A DNA stretch of 56,521 bases from Cellulomonas avistercoris (GTDB taxonomy: Bacteria > Actinomycetota > Actinomycetes > Actinomycetales > Cellulomonadaceae), in assembly GCF_014836445.1 (NCBI RefSeq), contig NZ_JACSQV010000005.1:167638-224158 (forward strand), written 5' to 3'. A program made the translations under genes and the position numbers. The stretch's first letter is position 1. Every line of letters starts with the position of its first letter. Below the pieces are notes generated by a model, which made no database searches, was not told where the DNA came from, and was given only the letters and a program-made list of their open reading frames with translations. Positions 8,769-17,833 of this stretch are shown piece by piece.

Positions 8769-10412
8769 ATGCCCAGTCAGCCCACCCTCACCGGCGACGC
8801 CACGGACCCCACGGGGACCACGGGCGGCACGTCCGGGCCCCGGGGTCTTTCCGCGCGCGATCGTGACCGTCCCGCGCGCGGTCCCGTCCGTCCCGGGACG
8901 CTCGTCAAGATCGCGCTCATGGCGGTCGTCAACGCGCTCGGCGTCTTCGGCGTCCTCGCCGCGTGGCGCGAGGGCCACATGGGCATCCTCGCGTCGATGG
9001 TCGCGCTCGTCGTCGTCGCGGACTGGGTCTACTTCTCGAAGCGCACGCTGCCGCTGAAGTACATCCTGCCCGGCCTGGCCTTCCTGCTCGTCTACCAGGT
9101 CTACGTGGTCGGCTACACCGGCTGGGTCGCGTTCACCAACTACGGCGACGGTCACAACTCCACCAAGGAGCAGGCCGTCGAGGCGCTGCTGCTGCAGAAC
9201 GAGCGCCGCGTCGAGGGCTCGCCGACGTACCCGCTGACCGTCGTCGACCGCGGTGGGGCGCTCGGGTTCGCGATCGTCGAGGACGGCGAGGCGATGGTCG
9301 GGACGGCCGACGACCCGCTGAGCGAGGTGCCCGACGCGACCGTCGACGACGACCGCGTCACCGAGGTCCCCGGCGCGACCGTGCTGAGCCGCCAGGACAT
9401 CCTGCGCCGGCAGTCGGAGGTCACGAGCCTGCGGGTGCCGGTGTCGGACGACCCGAACGACGGCTGGGTGCGCACGCAGGACGCCCGCACGGGCTTCCTC
9501 GCCACACCCACCCTGCAGTGGGACCCCGAGGCCGACACCATGACGGACGTCACGACGGGCACCGTCTACGAGGCGACGTCCGACGGGTCCTTCCGCTCCG
9601 ACGACGGTCAGCGTCTGAACGTCGGCTGGCGCGTCATGGTGGGCCTCGACAACTTCCGCACCGCGTTCGGGGACGAGCGGTACGCCCAGCCCTTCGTCAA
9701 GATCCTCGTGTGGACCTTCGCGTTCGCGATCCTGTCCGTGGTCTCGACGTTCCTGCTCGGCCTGTTCCTGGCCATCACCTTCAACGACACGCGCGTGCGG
9801 GGCCGCAAGATCTACCGCACGCTGCTGATCTTCCCGTACGCGATCCCCGGCTTCCTCGCGGCGCTGCTGTGGTCCGGCATGCTCAACCGCTCGTACGGGT
9901 TCATCAACCAGGTGCTGCTCGGCGGTGCCGCCGTGCCCTGGCTGACGGACCCGTGGCTGGCCAAGCTCTCGGTGCTCGGGGTCAACCTGTGGCTGGGCTT
10001 CCCGTACATGTTCCTCATCTGCACGGGCGCGCTGCAGTCCCTGCCCGGCGACGTGCTCGAGGCGGCGAAGGTCGACGGTGCCAGCGCGTGGCGCACCTGG
10101 CGCTCGGTGACGCTGCCGCTGCTGCTGGTCGCGACGTCACCGCTGCTCATCTCGTCGTTCGCCTTCAACTTCAACAACTTCACGCTCATCTACATGCTGA
10201 CGGGCGGCGGTCCGCGCTTCGCCGACGCGTCCGTGCCGCTCGGCCACACCGACATCCTCATCTCGATGGTGTACTCCGTGTCCGGCCTGGACGGCACCGC
10301 GGCCAAGAACTACGGCCTGGCCAGCGCGCTGTCGATCGTCATCTTCCTCATCGTCGCGACGATCTCGGCGATCACGTTCAAGCGGACCAAGCAGTTCGAG
10401 GAGATCAGCTGA
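8769..10412 (+). CDS. Sugar ABC transporter permease, MalF type
   Basis: This permease has about 547 residues. N-terminal membrane helices begin near residue 48, and a large extracytoplasmic insert (roughly residues 130-300) is typical of MalF. The C-terminal six-helix core carries the EAA loop EAAKVDGASAWRTWRSVTLP, which contacts the ATPase. The ATG at 8769 is preceded by GGAAGG. No ATPase gene is present here; such importers commonly share one encoded elsewhere. It is followed directly by the second permease. Confidence 0.92.
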   Translation: MPSQPTLTGDATDPTGTTGGTSGPRGLSARDRDRPARGPVRPGTLVKIALMAVVNALGVFGVLAAWREGHMGILASMVALVVVADWVYFSKRTLPLKYILPGLAFLLVYQVYVVGYTGWVAFTNYGDGHNSTKEQAVEALLLQNERRVEGSPTYPLTVVDRGGALGFAIVEDGEAMVGTADDPLSEVPDATVDDDRVTEVPGATVLSRQDILRRQSEVTSLRVPVSDDPNDGWVRTQDARTGFLATPTLQWDPEADTMTDVTTGTVYEATSDGSFRSDDGQRLNVGWRVMVGLDNFRTAFGDERYAQPFVKILVWTFAFAILSVVSTFLLGLFLAITFNDTRVRGRKIYRTLLIFPYAIPGFLAALLWSGMLNRSYGFINQVLLGGAAVPWLTDPWLAKLSVLGVNLWLGFPYMFLICTGALQSLPGDVLEAAKVDGASAWRTWRSVTLPLLLVATSPLLISSFAFNFNNFTLIYMLTGGGPRFADASVPLGHTDILISMVYSVSGLDGTAAKNYGLASALSIVIFLIVATISAITFKRTKQFEEIS

Positions 10413-10413
10413 C

Positions 10414-11322
10414 ATGGTCACCACCGACGTCACCGCCTCGTCCAGCACCGCGCCCGGGCCCGACGAGCACCGCATGCCCCGCCGGCGGTGGCTCGCCGAG
10501 CTCGGCTGGCGCCACCTCGTGGGCGTCGTCGCGGTCGTCTACGCGCTGTTCCCGATCGTCTACGTGATCTCGGCGTCGCTGTCCGAGGGGGGCACGCTGA
10601 CCGGCTCCAACCAGCTGTTCGCGCAGGTGAGCACCTCGAACTACGAGGCGCTCGGCGGCACGCTCTTCTGGACGTGGCTGGGCAACTCGCTGCAGATCGC
10701 GATCGCGACGGGCGTCGGGACGGTCCTCATGGGCGCGGCCGCGGCGTACGCCTTCTCGCGGTTCCGGTTCACGGGGCGCCGGGTGGGCCTGACCTCGCTG
10801 CTCATCATCCAGATGTTCCCGCAGATGCTCGCGTTCGTGGCCGTCTTCCTGCTGCTGATCGCGCTGGGCAACGTCGTGCCGGCCCTGGGGCTGAACAGCA
10901 AGCTCGCGCTCATCGCCGTGTACCTCGGCGGCGCCCTGGGCGTGAACACGTTCCTCATGTACGGGTTCTTCAACACCATCCCGCGCGAGCTCGACGAGGC
11001 CGCCAAGATCGACGGCGCCACGCACGCCCAGACCTACTGGACGATCATCCTGCGGCTCGTCACGCCGATCCTGGCGGTCGTCGCGCTGCTGTCGTTCATC
11101 AGCACGTTCGGCGAGTTCATCATCGCCCGGCTCGTGCTGCAGTCCGAGCGCAACTGGACCGTCGCGGTCGGCCTGTACGGCTGGGTCTCGGCGCTGCTCG
11201 AGGCGAACTGGGGGCTCTTCGCCGCGGGCGCCGTGATCTCGGCGCTGCCGGTGCTGGTGCTCTTCCTGTTCCTGCAGAAGTACATCGTGGGCGGGCTCAC
11301 GGCCGGCGCCGTCAAGGGGTGA
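10414..11322 (+). CDS. Sugar ABC transporter permease, MalG type
   Basis: This 302-residue six-helix inner-membrane permease has the EAA motif LDEAAKIDGATHAQTYWTII and the family ending VGGLTAGAVKG. The ATG starts one base after the MalF-type stop codon, and its GAGGAG site lies inside the upstream gene, so the two are translationally coupled. It forms the heterodimeric channel with the preceding permease. Confidence 0.93.
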   Translation: MVTTDVTASSSTAPGPDEHRMPRRRWLAELGWRHLVGVVAVVYALFPIVYVISASLSEGGTLTGSNQLFAQVSTSNYEALGGTLFWTWLGNSLQIAIATGVGTVLMGAAAAYAFSRFRFTGRRVGLTSLLIIQMFPQMLAFVAVFLLLIALGNVVPALGLNSKLALIAVYLGGALGVNTFLMYGFFNTIPRELDEAAKIDGATHAQTYWTIILRLVTPILAVVALLSFISTFGEFIIARLVLQSERNWTVAVGLYGWVSALLEANWGLFAAGAVISALPVLVLFLFLQKYIVGGLTAGAVKG

Positions 11323-11356
11323 GCGAGGGCGTGAGCAGGGCACGGCCGTCCCGCTC

Positions 11357-11362
11357 TACCCT
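11357..11362 (+). promoter_or_regulatory. -10 box of leaderless dgt promoter
   Basis: TACCCT ends 6 nt before the GTG start at 11369 and no ribosome site is present, which suggests transcription starts at the start codon. Confidence 0.5.
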
Positions 11363-11368
11363 GGGGAC

Positions 11369-12653
11369 GTGACCGCACTCGACCACATCGCGCCCGACGT
11401 CGACGGGTACGCCGACGCCGACCGGGAGCGCTGGGTCGCCGAGGGCGAGAAGTCGCGCGAGCGCACCCCGTTCGAGCGCGACCGCGCGCGCATCGTGCAC
11501 TCCTCGGCCCTGCGCCGCCTCGGCGCCAAGACGCAGGTGCTCGGGCCGTCGTCGGACGACTTCGTGCGCACACGGCTGACGCACACGCTCGAGGTCGCGC
11601 AGGTGGGCCGGGAGCTCGGCAAGGCGCTGGGCTGCGACCCCGACGTCGTCGACACCGCGTGCCTGGCGCACGACCTCGGGCACCCGCCGTTCGGGCACAA
11701 CGGCGAGCGTGCGCTCGCGGAGCTCGCGCGGGGCATCGGGGGGTTCGAGGGCAACGCGCAGACCCTGCGCCTGCTGACGCGCCTCGACCCCAAGGTCGTC
11801 GCGCCGGACGGGACCTCGGTGGGTCTGAACCTCACGCGCGCGAGCCTCGACGCCTCCGTGAAGTACCCGTGGCGGTACGGGCAGGGGCCGATCAGCCCTG
11901 CCAGCGGACGGCCCACGCACAAGTTCGGCGTGTACGAGGACGACCTGCCGGTCTTCACCTGGCTGCGGGCGGAGGCGCCCGACGGTCGCAAGTGCCTCGA
12001 GTCGCAGGTCATGGACCTCGCCGACGACATCTCGTACTCGGTGCACGACGTCGAGGACGCCGTGGTCGGCGGGCGCCTCGACCTCGGCGTGCTCACCCGT
12101 CCCGACGAGCGCGCGCGCGTCGTCGAGGCCGTGGACACCTGGTACGGCGCGCAGGTGACCGCCGACGAGCTGTCCGCCGCGATGGACCGCCTCGTGGCCG
12201 CGCGGCTGTGGGAGCGTGGGTTCGACGGGTCGCGCCGGGCCCTCGCGGTGCTCAAGGACGCCACCAGCCAGCTCATCGGCCGGTTCGCCAAGGCCGCGCA
12301 GCAGGCGACGCGGGCGCGCTACGGCGACGGGCCCCTGACGCGGTACGCGGCCGAGCTCGTCGTCCCGCACGAGACGCTCGCCGAGATCCTCGTCCTCAAG
12401 GGCCTGGCCGTCGCGTACGTCATGGCCCCGCGCGAGCTCGAGCCGCTCTACCAGCGCCAGCGCGAGATCCTCACGGACCTCGTCGAGGTGCTGGCCGACC
12501 GCGGTGCGGACGCCCTCGAACCGCCGTTCGCGGTCGACTGGCGCGCGGCCCCGGGCGCCCCGCCGGCGCGGCGGCGTCAACCAGGTCGCCTCCCTCACCG
12601 ACGTCTCGGCGGTCGTCGCCCACACGCGGCTCGTCCACCCGCCGCGCCACTGA
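11369..12653 (+). CDS. dgt: Deoxyguanosinetriphosphate triphosphohydrolase, probable frameshift near 3' end
   Basis: This is an HD-domain dNTPase that cleaves dGTP to deoxyguanosine and tripolyphosphate. Metal ligands include His72 in THTLEV and His101-Asp102 in AHDLGHPPFGH, with a later Asp in SQVMDLADD. The annotated frame reads well to about 12555, then becomes Arg/Pro-rich and runs on to 12790. The +1 frame instead continues with a family-like tail (VNQVASLTDVSAVVAHTR) and stops at 12653. One extra C in the CCCC run at 12558-12561 would explain this. It is either a sequencing error or a genuine 3' mutation; the catalytic core is intact. Confidence 0.85.
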
Positions 12654-12677
12654 CCCGGCGGCGCCGTGGCAGGGCCG

Positions 12678-13019
12678 TCAGTCGCCCGCGTCCAGCGGCC
12701 AGACGGGTCGCACCTCGACCCGGCCGGCGCGCGCCATGGGGTGCGCCGCGGCGATCGCGACCGCCGCGTCGAGGTCGGGCGCCTCGATGACGTCGTAGCC
12801 CGCGATCTGCTCGCGCGTCTCGGCGAACGGCCCGTCCGTCAGGACGACCTCGTCACCGCGCCGCCGCACGGTCGTCGCGGCCTCGACCGGCCGCAGCCGG
12901 TCGCCGTGCTTCCACGCACCGCGCGCGTCCACGTCGGCGCCCCACTGCTCGATCGTCAGGTCCCTGGGCGCGGCCTCCTCGCCGTCGGGGTCGGTGCAGA
13001 TGAAGAGCATGTACTCCAC
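12678..13019 (-). CDS. YCII-domain (DGPF) protein
   Basis: This 113-residue ferredoxin-like fold protein carries the DGPFAETREQIAGY signature. Members are often encoded beside ECF sigma factors and their biochemistry is mostly unknown. The GTG at 13019 has GAGGAGGACGAC just upstream. This copy stands alone, inserted on the opposite strand between dgt and dnaG. A second YCII gene paired with a sigma factor lies at 21225-21602. Confidence 0.85.
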   Translation of the reverse strand: MEYMLFICTDPDGEEAAPRDLTIEQWGADVDARGAWKHGDRLRPVEAATTVRRRGDEVVLTDGPFAETREQIAGYDVIEAPDLDAAVAIAAAHPMARAGRVEVRPVWPLDAGD

Positions 13020-13155
13020 GTCGTCCTCCTCGTGCCTCGCGGGCGTCGGCCACCCGTCACCCCCATGACGCGCGGCCGGAGTGACATTCGACATCATGCG
13101 GGCCGCCGACCTGCGGCGGGGCGCCGACGCGCCCCGGGACCGGCGCGCGGACGCC

Positions 13156-13161
13156 TAGACT
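13156..13161 (+). promoter_or_regulatory. -10 box of leaderless dnaG promoter
   Basis: TAGACT lies 7 nt before the GTG start of dnaG, with no ribosome site between them. Confidence 0.5.
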
Positions 13162-13168
13162 CACGCCC

Positions 13169-15124
13169 GTGGCCGGACGGATTCTGCGGGAGGACGTGGA
13201 GGCCGTCCGCGAGCGCGTCCGCATCGAGGAGGTCGTCGGTGCGCACGTCGCGCTGCGGCCCGCGGGCGTCGGCTCGCTGAAGGGGCTGTGCCCCTTCCAC
13301 GACGAGCGCTCGCCGTCGTTCCACGTCCGGCCGCAGGTGGGCCGGTACCACTGCTTCGGGTGCGGCGAGGGCGGCGACGTCATCGCGTTCGTGCAGAAGG
13401 TCGACGGCCTGGGCTTCACGGACGCCGTCGAGTACCTCGCGTCGCGCGCGGGCATGCAGCTGCGGTACGAGGAGGGCGGCGGACCCTCGCGGCCCGGCGA
13501 GGAGCCCGGCAGGCGTCGGCGCCTGCTGGACGCGCACCGCATCAGCGAGGAGTTCTTCCGCGAGCAGCTCGTCTCGCCGGAGGCGGCGGTGGCGCGCGCG
13601 TTCCTCGCCGAGCGCGGGTTCGACCGGTCCGCGGCCGACGACTTCGGCGTCGGCTTCGCCCCCCAGGGCTGGGACACGCTGCTGCGGCACCTGCGCGGGC
13701 GCGGCTTCACCGAGGCCGAGCTGACGGCGTCCGGGCTCGTGAGCCAGGGCGCGCGCGGCATCTACGACCGGTTCCGCGGGCGCCTGGTCTGGCCGATCCG
13801 TGAGGTCACGGGTGAGACGGTCGGCTTCGGCGCGCGCCGGCTGCTCGACGACGACAACGGGCCCAAGTACCTCAACACCCCCGAGACGCCGCTGTACCGC
13901 AAGTCGCACGTGCTCTACGGCATCGACCTCGCCAAGCGGGAGATCTCCCGCGAGAAGCAGGTGGTCGTGGTCGAGGGCTACACCGACGTCATGGCGATGC
14001 ACCTGTCCGGCGTGCGGACCGCGGTGGCGACCTGCGGCACGGCCTTCGGCCCGGAGCACGCGCGGATCGTGCGCCGGCTGGTCGGCGACAGCGGGGGAGC
14101 GGGCGGCGTCCAGCTGGCGGGCGGGTCGTCGGTGGGCGGTGCGATCGTCTTCACGTTCGACGGCGACGCGGCGGGGCAGAAGGCGGCGCTGCGCGCGTTC
14201 GGTGAGGACCAGGCGTTCAACGCCCAGACGTTCGTGGCCGTCGAGCCCTCGGGCATGGACCCGTGCGAGCTGCGCCAGGAGCGCGGTCCCGACGCCGTCC
14301 GGGCCCTCGTGGCGTCGCGGCAGCCCCTGTTCGAGTTCGTCATCCGCTCGACGCTCGCGGCGCACGACCTGACGACGGCCGAGGGGCGCGTCGGTGCGCT
14401 GCGCGCCACCGCACCCGTGGTCGCCGGGATCCGCGACTCGGCGCTGCGGCCCGAGTACGAGCGGCTCCTGGCCGGGTGGCTCGGCATGGACGACGTCGCA
14501 GGCGTGCGTCGCACGGTCGCCGACGCCGCGCGTCGCGGGTCGCGGCCGACCTCCCGTCCCGGCGACCGCGACGGCGTGCGGCGCCCCGCGCCGGGCGACG
14601 ACGCGACGATGCCCTCGCCGATGCCGCGCATGTCCGCGCCCGACCGGCGCGACCCCGTCGCGCAGGTCGAGCGCACGGCGTTGGAGGTCGTGCTGCAGCA
14701 CCCGACGCTCGTGCCGCCCGAGTTCGACGCGCTCGCGCCCGACGCGTGCACCGCACCGGCGTACCGCGCGGTGCACGAGGCCGTGCGCGCGGCCGGGGGG
14801 CTCACGACCGCGGCAGAGGTCGTCGCGCAGGGCGGTGAGTCCGCCTGGGTCGGTGCCGTGATCGAGGCGGCCGCCGAGCCCGTGCGTGGGCTGCTCACGG
14901 AGCTGGCGGTCGCGCCGCTGCCCGAGGACCGTCCCGACGCGCTGCCGGCCTACGTGCGGGGCGTGGTGATGCGGCTGGTCGACGTCGGCCTCACGCGCCG
15001 GGTCGCCGACGTCCGCGGGCGCCTGCAGCGGCTCGGTGCCGACGCCGACCCCGTGGAGCAGCGCAGCCTCCTGGGCGAGCTCCTCGAGCTCGAGGCCCAG
15101 CGCCGCACGCTGCGGCCCGCCTGA
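13169..15124 (+). CDS. dnaG: DNA primase
   Basis: This 651-residue primase makes RNA primers at the replication fork. The CHC2 zinc ribbon has ligands Cys41, His44, Cys62 and Cys65. The catalytic TOPRIM domain shows VVVVEGYTDVMAM (Glu near 269) and FTFDGDAAGQ (Asp pair near 330). A glycine-rich loop is inserted just before the latter. The C-terminal region matches the helicase-binding domain. Neighbouring dgt and dnaG is a common actinobacterial arrangement. The last codons sit in a small hairpin shared with the convergent transglutaminase gene. Confidence 0.95.
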   Translation: MAGRILREDVEAVRERVRIEEVVGAHVALRPAGVGSLKGLCPFHDERSPSFHVRPQVGRYHCFGCGEGGDVIAFVQKVDGLGFTDAVEYLASRAGMQLRYEEGGGPSRPGEEPGRRRRLLDAHRISEEFFREQLVSPEAAVARAFLAERGFDRSAADDFGVGFAPQGWDTLLRHLRGRGFTEAELTASGLVSQGARGIYDRFRGRLVWPIREVTGETVGFGARRLLDDDNGPKYLNTPETPLYRKSHVLYGIDLAKREISREKQVVVVEGYTDVMAMHLSGVRTAVATCGTAFGPEHARIVRRLVGDSGGAGGVQLAGGSSVGGAIVFTFDGDAAGQKAALRAFGEDQAFNAQTFVAVEPSGMDPCELRQERGPDAVRALVASRQPLFEFVIRSTLAAHDLTTAEGRVGALRATAPVVAGIRDSALRPEYERLLAGWLGMDDVAGVRRTVADAARRGSRPTSRPGDRDGVRRPAPGDDATMPSPMPRMSAPDRRDPVAQVERTALEVVLQHPTLVPPEFDALAPDACTAPAYRAVHEAVRAAGGLTTAAEVVAQGGESAWVGAVIEAAAEPVRGLLTELAVAPLPEDRPDALPAYVRGVVMRLVDVGLTRRVADVRGRLQRLGADADPVEQRSLLGELLELEAQRRTLRPA

Positions 15125-15137
15125 CCCGCCGGGTCAG
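15121..15137. terminator. Short hairpin spanning two convergent stop codons
   Basis: CTGACCC-GCC-GGGTCAG is a perfect 7-bp stem containing the dnaG stop and the stop of the convergent gene. It could act as a weak bidirectional terminator. Confidence 0.4.
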
Positions 15138-15928
15138 CGCAGCGCGACCAGCCCGGTGCCGTCGTCCGGTGCCCGCGTGTCGCTGACGGCCGTGACGGTC
15201 ATGGACCGCAGCCGCAGGCTCCCGCCGTAGTACGACAGGAACGCGGTGTCGGTCGCGTCGCGCCCGGTGGCGATGCGCAGGAGCGACGCGCGCGGCGCCA
15301 GGCCCGTGGCGTCGACGACGTACCAGGCGCCGTCGACGTACGCCTCGGCCACGGCGTGGAAGTCCATCGGCTTGAGCCCGGGCGCGTAGGCCGACGCCAG
15401 GCGCGCGGGCACGTCGCAGGCCCGCAGCAGCGCCACGACGAGGTGCGCGAAGTCGCGGCACACGCCGCGCCGCTTGAGCAGGGTGTCGGTCGCGCCGTCC
15501 GTCGGCAGGCTGCCGCCGGGCAGGTACGTGACGTGCTTGCCCACCCAGGACACGACGGCGTCGAGGAGGTCGGCACCCGTCAGGCCGCGGAACTGGTCGC
15601 GCGCGAACGCCAGCAGGCGGTCGGAGTCGGCGTACCGGCTGGGGCGGCGGTACTCCACGAGGTCGACGTCCTCGACCGGGGGCGGGGCGGCCTGCCCGGT
15701 CACGGTCGCCTGGTAGTCCACGACGACACGGCCCGCCGGCGCGAGGATCCGGTGCATGCGTCCGCCGTGCGGCGTCTTGATCTCCAGCACGTCGAGCGGG
15801 TCGTCGTCGGTGCGCGCGAGCAGCAGCTCGGTGCGTTCGAACGGCCCCTCCGCGACGGCCACGGCGAGCAGCAGCTCGAGCGGCGCGTGGACGTCGAGCG
15901 AGAGGTGGGCAGCCACGGAGCGCAGCAC
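15134..15928 (-). CDS. Transglutaminase-like family protein
   Basis: This 264-residue protein has an N-terminal beta domain typical of bacterial transglutaminase families, then a papain-like core. The catalytic triad is visible as Cys in RRGVCRDFAHL, His in DFHAVAEAY and Asp in VVDATG. Most bacterial relatives act as cysteine proteases or amidases rather than true cross-linkers. There is no signal peptide, so it is probably cytosolic. The GTG start at 15928 has only a distant GGAAGG upstream, so the start is uncertain. Confidence 0.85.
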   Translation of the reverse strand: MLRSVAAHLSLDVHAPLELLLAVAVAEGPFERTELLLARTDDDPLDVLEIKTPHGGRMHRILAPAGRVVVDYQATVTGQAAPPPVEDVDLVEYRRPSRYADSDRLLAFARDQFRGLTGADLLDAVVSWVGKHVTYLPGGSLPTDGATDTLLKRRGVCRDFAHLVVALLRACDVPARLASAYAPGLKPMDFHAVAEAYVDGAWYVVDATGLAPRASLLRIATGRDATDTAFLSYYGGSLRLRSMTVTAVSDTRAPDDGTGLVALR

Positions 15929-16241
15929 GGACGACGCATCCTTCCCCGGCCAGGACGGGCCGGACGACGGGTGGTGACGGGGGGCGGTGACGCGACGAGC
16001 ACCTGCGGGGGACGCGGGGTCGACGACTCGTCCGCGGGCCGGACGACGACGTCGGTGGGCCGGCGGACGAGGGCATGGCGAAGCAGGGGTGAGGCGGGGA
16101 GAGGGTCCCGGGGCGAGCGGGATGAGGCAAGTGTGAGGCTCACGAGGACGTTCGTCCAGCCCCTCCGTCGGGCGCTGCGTCCGTGCAGGTCAGGGCGTTG
16201 TTCTCGCGTTGCTGGGCACGCTCGGGCGGCGCCGTCGACGG
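15929..16241. other. Intergenic region with no recognised gene
   Basis: These 313 bases lie between the 5' end of the transglutaminase-like gene and the 3' end of a minus-strand membrane protein gene. Open frames here have no recognisable protein features. I see no tRNA, clear repeat or strong hairpin. Confidence 0.6.
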
Positions 16242-16646
16242 TCAGTCCGGGGCGCGCCGTGCCGCGGTGCGCCCGGTGTGCTTCTCGCGCAGCAGGACCC
16301 GGGGGAGCAGGAACGTCGCGAGCGCCGTCACGACCCACACGACGACCGTCGCGAGCACCCACGCCGTGACGCCGCTGATGCGCAGACCGCCGGTGAGGAG
16401 GTGGGCGAGCAGCAGCGCCACGAACGTCGACACCAGGCCGATGCCGCCGAGGAGCGCCGGCGCGTACCTGCTGCTGAGCCGCAGGACGACGGGCGCCAGC
16501 AGCGACTGGGCGAGGGCGAACACCACGACCGTCACGACGAAGCCGGACGCGGTCACCGTGACCCGGTCCACCAGGGCGGCCGCGGCGAGCAGGCCGAGCG
16601 CGGCGGAGCCGAGGAAGATCAGCGCGCGCAGCAGCAGCCGGACCAT
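16242..16646 (-). CDS. Small four-helix membrane protein, phage-holin-4-like family
   Basis: This 134-residue protein has about four hydrophobic helices separated by short loops and a basic C-terminus (LLREKHTGRTAARRAPD). The pattern matches the widespread PF04020-type membrane proteins, which are named after holins but are chromosomal and of unknown function. AACGTA on the plus strand (TACGTT on the coding strand) lies 6 nt before the ATG, suggesting a leaderless transcript. No phage genes are nearby. Confidence 0.75.
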   Translation of the reverse strand: MVRLLLRALIFLGSAALGLLAAAALVDRVTVTASGFVVTVVVFALAQSLLAPVVLRLSSRYAPALLGGIGLVSTFVALLLAHLLTGGLRISGVTAWVLATVVVWVVTALATFLLPRVLLREKHTGRTAARRAPD

Positions 16647-16652
16647 GAGGTC

Positions 16653-16658
16653 AACGTA
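16653..16658 (-). promoter_or_regulatory. -10 box of leaderless membrane-protein promoter
   Basis: TACGTT on the minus strand ends 6 nt before the ATG at 16646. Confidence 0.45.
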
Positions 16659-16777
16659 GACCCGGGGCCCGGGGGCGGCGAGACGTGCGCGGGGCGCCGT
16701 CGCGTGGTGGGGTCCCGCGTCGCGTGCCAGGCTGGACGCGCCGTCGCCGCGCCGCGGCGAAGAGGGGAGGACGCCAC

Positions 16778-17074
16778 GTGCCGCAACGTCTCACCGCCGC
16801 CAACGTGGCCGCGTCGAGCACGTGGACGGACCCCGAGGGCATCCGTCGGCCCGCCGGTGACGTGCACGCCTGGGTGCCGGGCAAGAACCAGACCGTCTGC
16901 GGGCTCGCGCTGAGCCGCTCGTCCCTCGCGCGTCTCCCGCACGTCGCGTGGCACGAGGCCCTGCCCGAGTCCGGACCCCACGCCGACGCCGTGCAGCACG
17001 TGTGCCCCCGGTGCCGTGCCGCGCTGCGGCCCCGGCCCGACGGGGTCGACCGGCGCGCGTTCCGACGCCCGTGA
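16778..17074 (+). CDS. Conserved hypothetical small protein with C-terminal CxxC
   Basis: This 98-residue protein matches no family I can name. It has tryptophans near the N-terminus (STWTDPEG, HAWVPGKN), a single Cys in TVCGLALSR, and a CPRC pair near the C-terminus that could bind metal. The GTG at 16778 follows GGGGAGG at good spacing. It lies 7 nt upstream of a phosphoesterase gene, probably in one transcript. Confidence 0.65.
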   Translation: MPQRLTAANVAASSTWTDPEGIRRPAGDVHAWVPGKNQTVCGLALSRSSLARLPHVAWHEALPESGPHADAVQHVCPRCRAALRPRPDGVDRRAFRRP

Positions 17075-17081
17075 GACGCAC

Positions 17082-17612
17082 GTGAGCGGGGCCGGCCCCG
17101 TCCGTGTCGTCGCGGTCGCCGACACCCACGTCCCGGCCCGCGCCCGTGACCTGCCGGCGGTCGTGTGGGACGCGATCGACGCCGCGGACCTCGTCGTGCA
17201 CGCGGGGGACTGGGTCACGACCGACCTGCTCGACCGGTTCGAGGAGCGCGCGACCCGGCTGCTGGCCTGCCACGGCAACAACGACCCGCCCGCCCTCGCG
17301 TCCCGCGTCCCGGAGGTGGCCCGGGCGGTCGTGGCGGGGGTGCGGCTCGGCGTCGTGCACGAGACGGGCGCGGCGAGCGGGCGCGAGCGGCGCTGCGACG
17401 AACGTCACGCCGACCTGGACCTGCTCGTCTTCGGGCACAGCCACTTCCCGTGGGACACGGTGACCCCGGGCGGCCTGCGGCTGCTCAACCCCGGTTCGCC
17501 GACCGACCGCCGCCGGCAGCCCGCGTGCACGTACCTGACGTTCACGCTGCACGACGGCGCGGTGCGGGACGTCGAGCTGCACCGTCTGCCGCCGCGCACA
17601 CCCGTGCCCTGA
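17082..17612 (+). CDS. Metallophosphoesterase, YfcE/MJ0936 type
   Basis: This calcineurin-like phosphodiesterase of about 176 residues has dimetal motifs AVADTHVP (D-x-H), HAGDW (GD), CHGNND (GNH-like) and VFGHSHFPW (GHxH). Small proteins of this class hydrolyse phosphodiesters; the natural substrate is unknown. The GTG at 17082 lies 7 nt after the preceding stop codon. A hairpin terminator follows. Confidence 0.85.
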   Translation: MSGAGPVRVVAVADTHVPARARDLPAVVWDAIDAADLVVHAGDWVTTDLLDRFEERATRLLACHGNNDPPALASRVPEVARAVVAGVRLGVVHETGAASGRERRCDERHADLDLLVFGHSHFPWDTVTPGGLRLLNPGSPTDRRRQPACTYLTFTLHDGAVRDVELHRLPPRTPVP

Positions 17613-17634
17613 CCAGGGCGTCCGGACAGCACGA

Positions 17635-17670
17635 AGGCCCCCGACCCGCTCGGACGCGGGGCGGAGGCCT
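17635..17670. terminator. Hairpin terminator between phosphoesterase and tRNA-Asn
   Basis: AGGCCCCCGACCCGC pairs with the downstream GCGGGGCGGAGGCCT at 13 of 15 positions around a 6-nt loop. It lies after the plus-strand phosphoesterase and also after the minus-strand tRNA, so it can serve both. Confidence 0.65.
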
Positions 17671-17680
17671 CGTTGGACTG

Positions 17681-17753
17681 CTCCCCCGACTGGACTCGAA
17701 CCAGTAACCCTTCGATTAACAGTCGAATGCTCTGCCAATTGAGCTACGGGGGA
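17681..17753 (-). tRNA. tRNA-Asn (GTT)
   Basis: On the minus strand this is a complete 73-nt cloverleaf. The acceptor stem TCCCCCG pairs with CGGGGGA and the discriminator is G. The anticodon loop CTGTTAA gives GTT, and the T-arm contains GGTTCGAGTCC. The 3' CCA is not encoded. Confidence 0.97.
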
Positions 17754-17833
17754 TCGTGCGGCAAAACCTTAGCAGCCTCCCGGGGGTGCCTGGCGACACG
17801 TCACCGGTCCGCAGGCCGTCCGGCCGGCCGACG

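Noticed and set aside
16242..16646. Prophage remnant suggested by the holin-like protein
   Set aside because: No phage structural, integrase or lysis genes nearby; the family is common in bacterial chromosomes.
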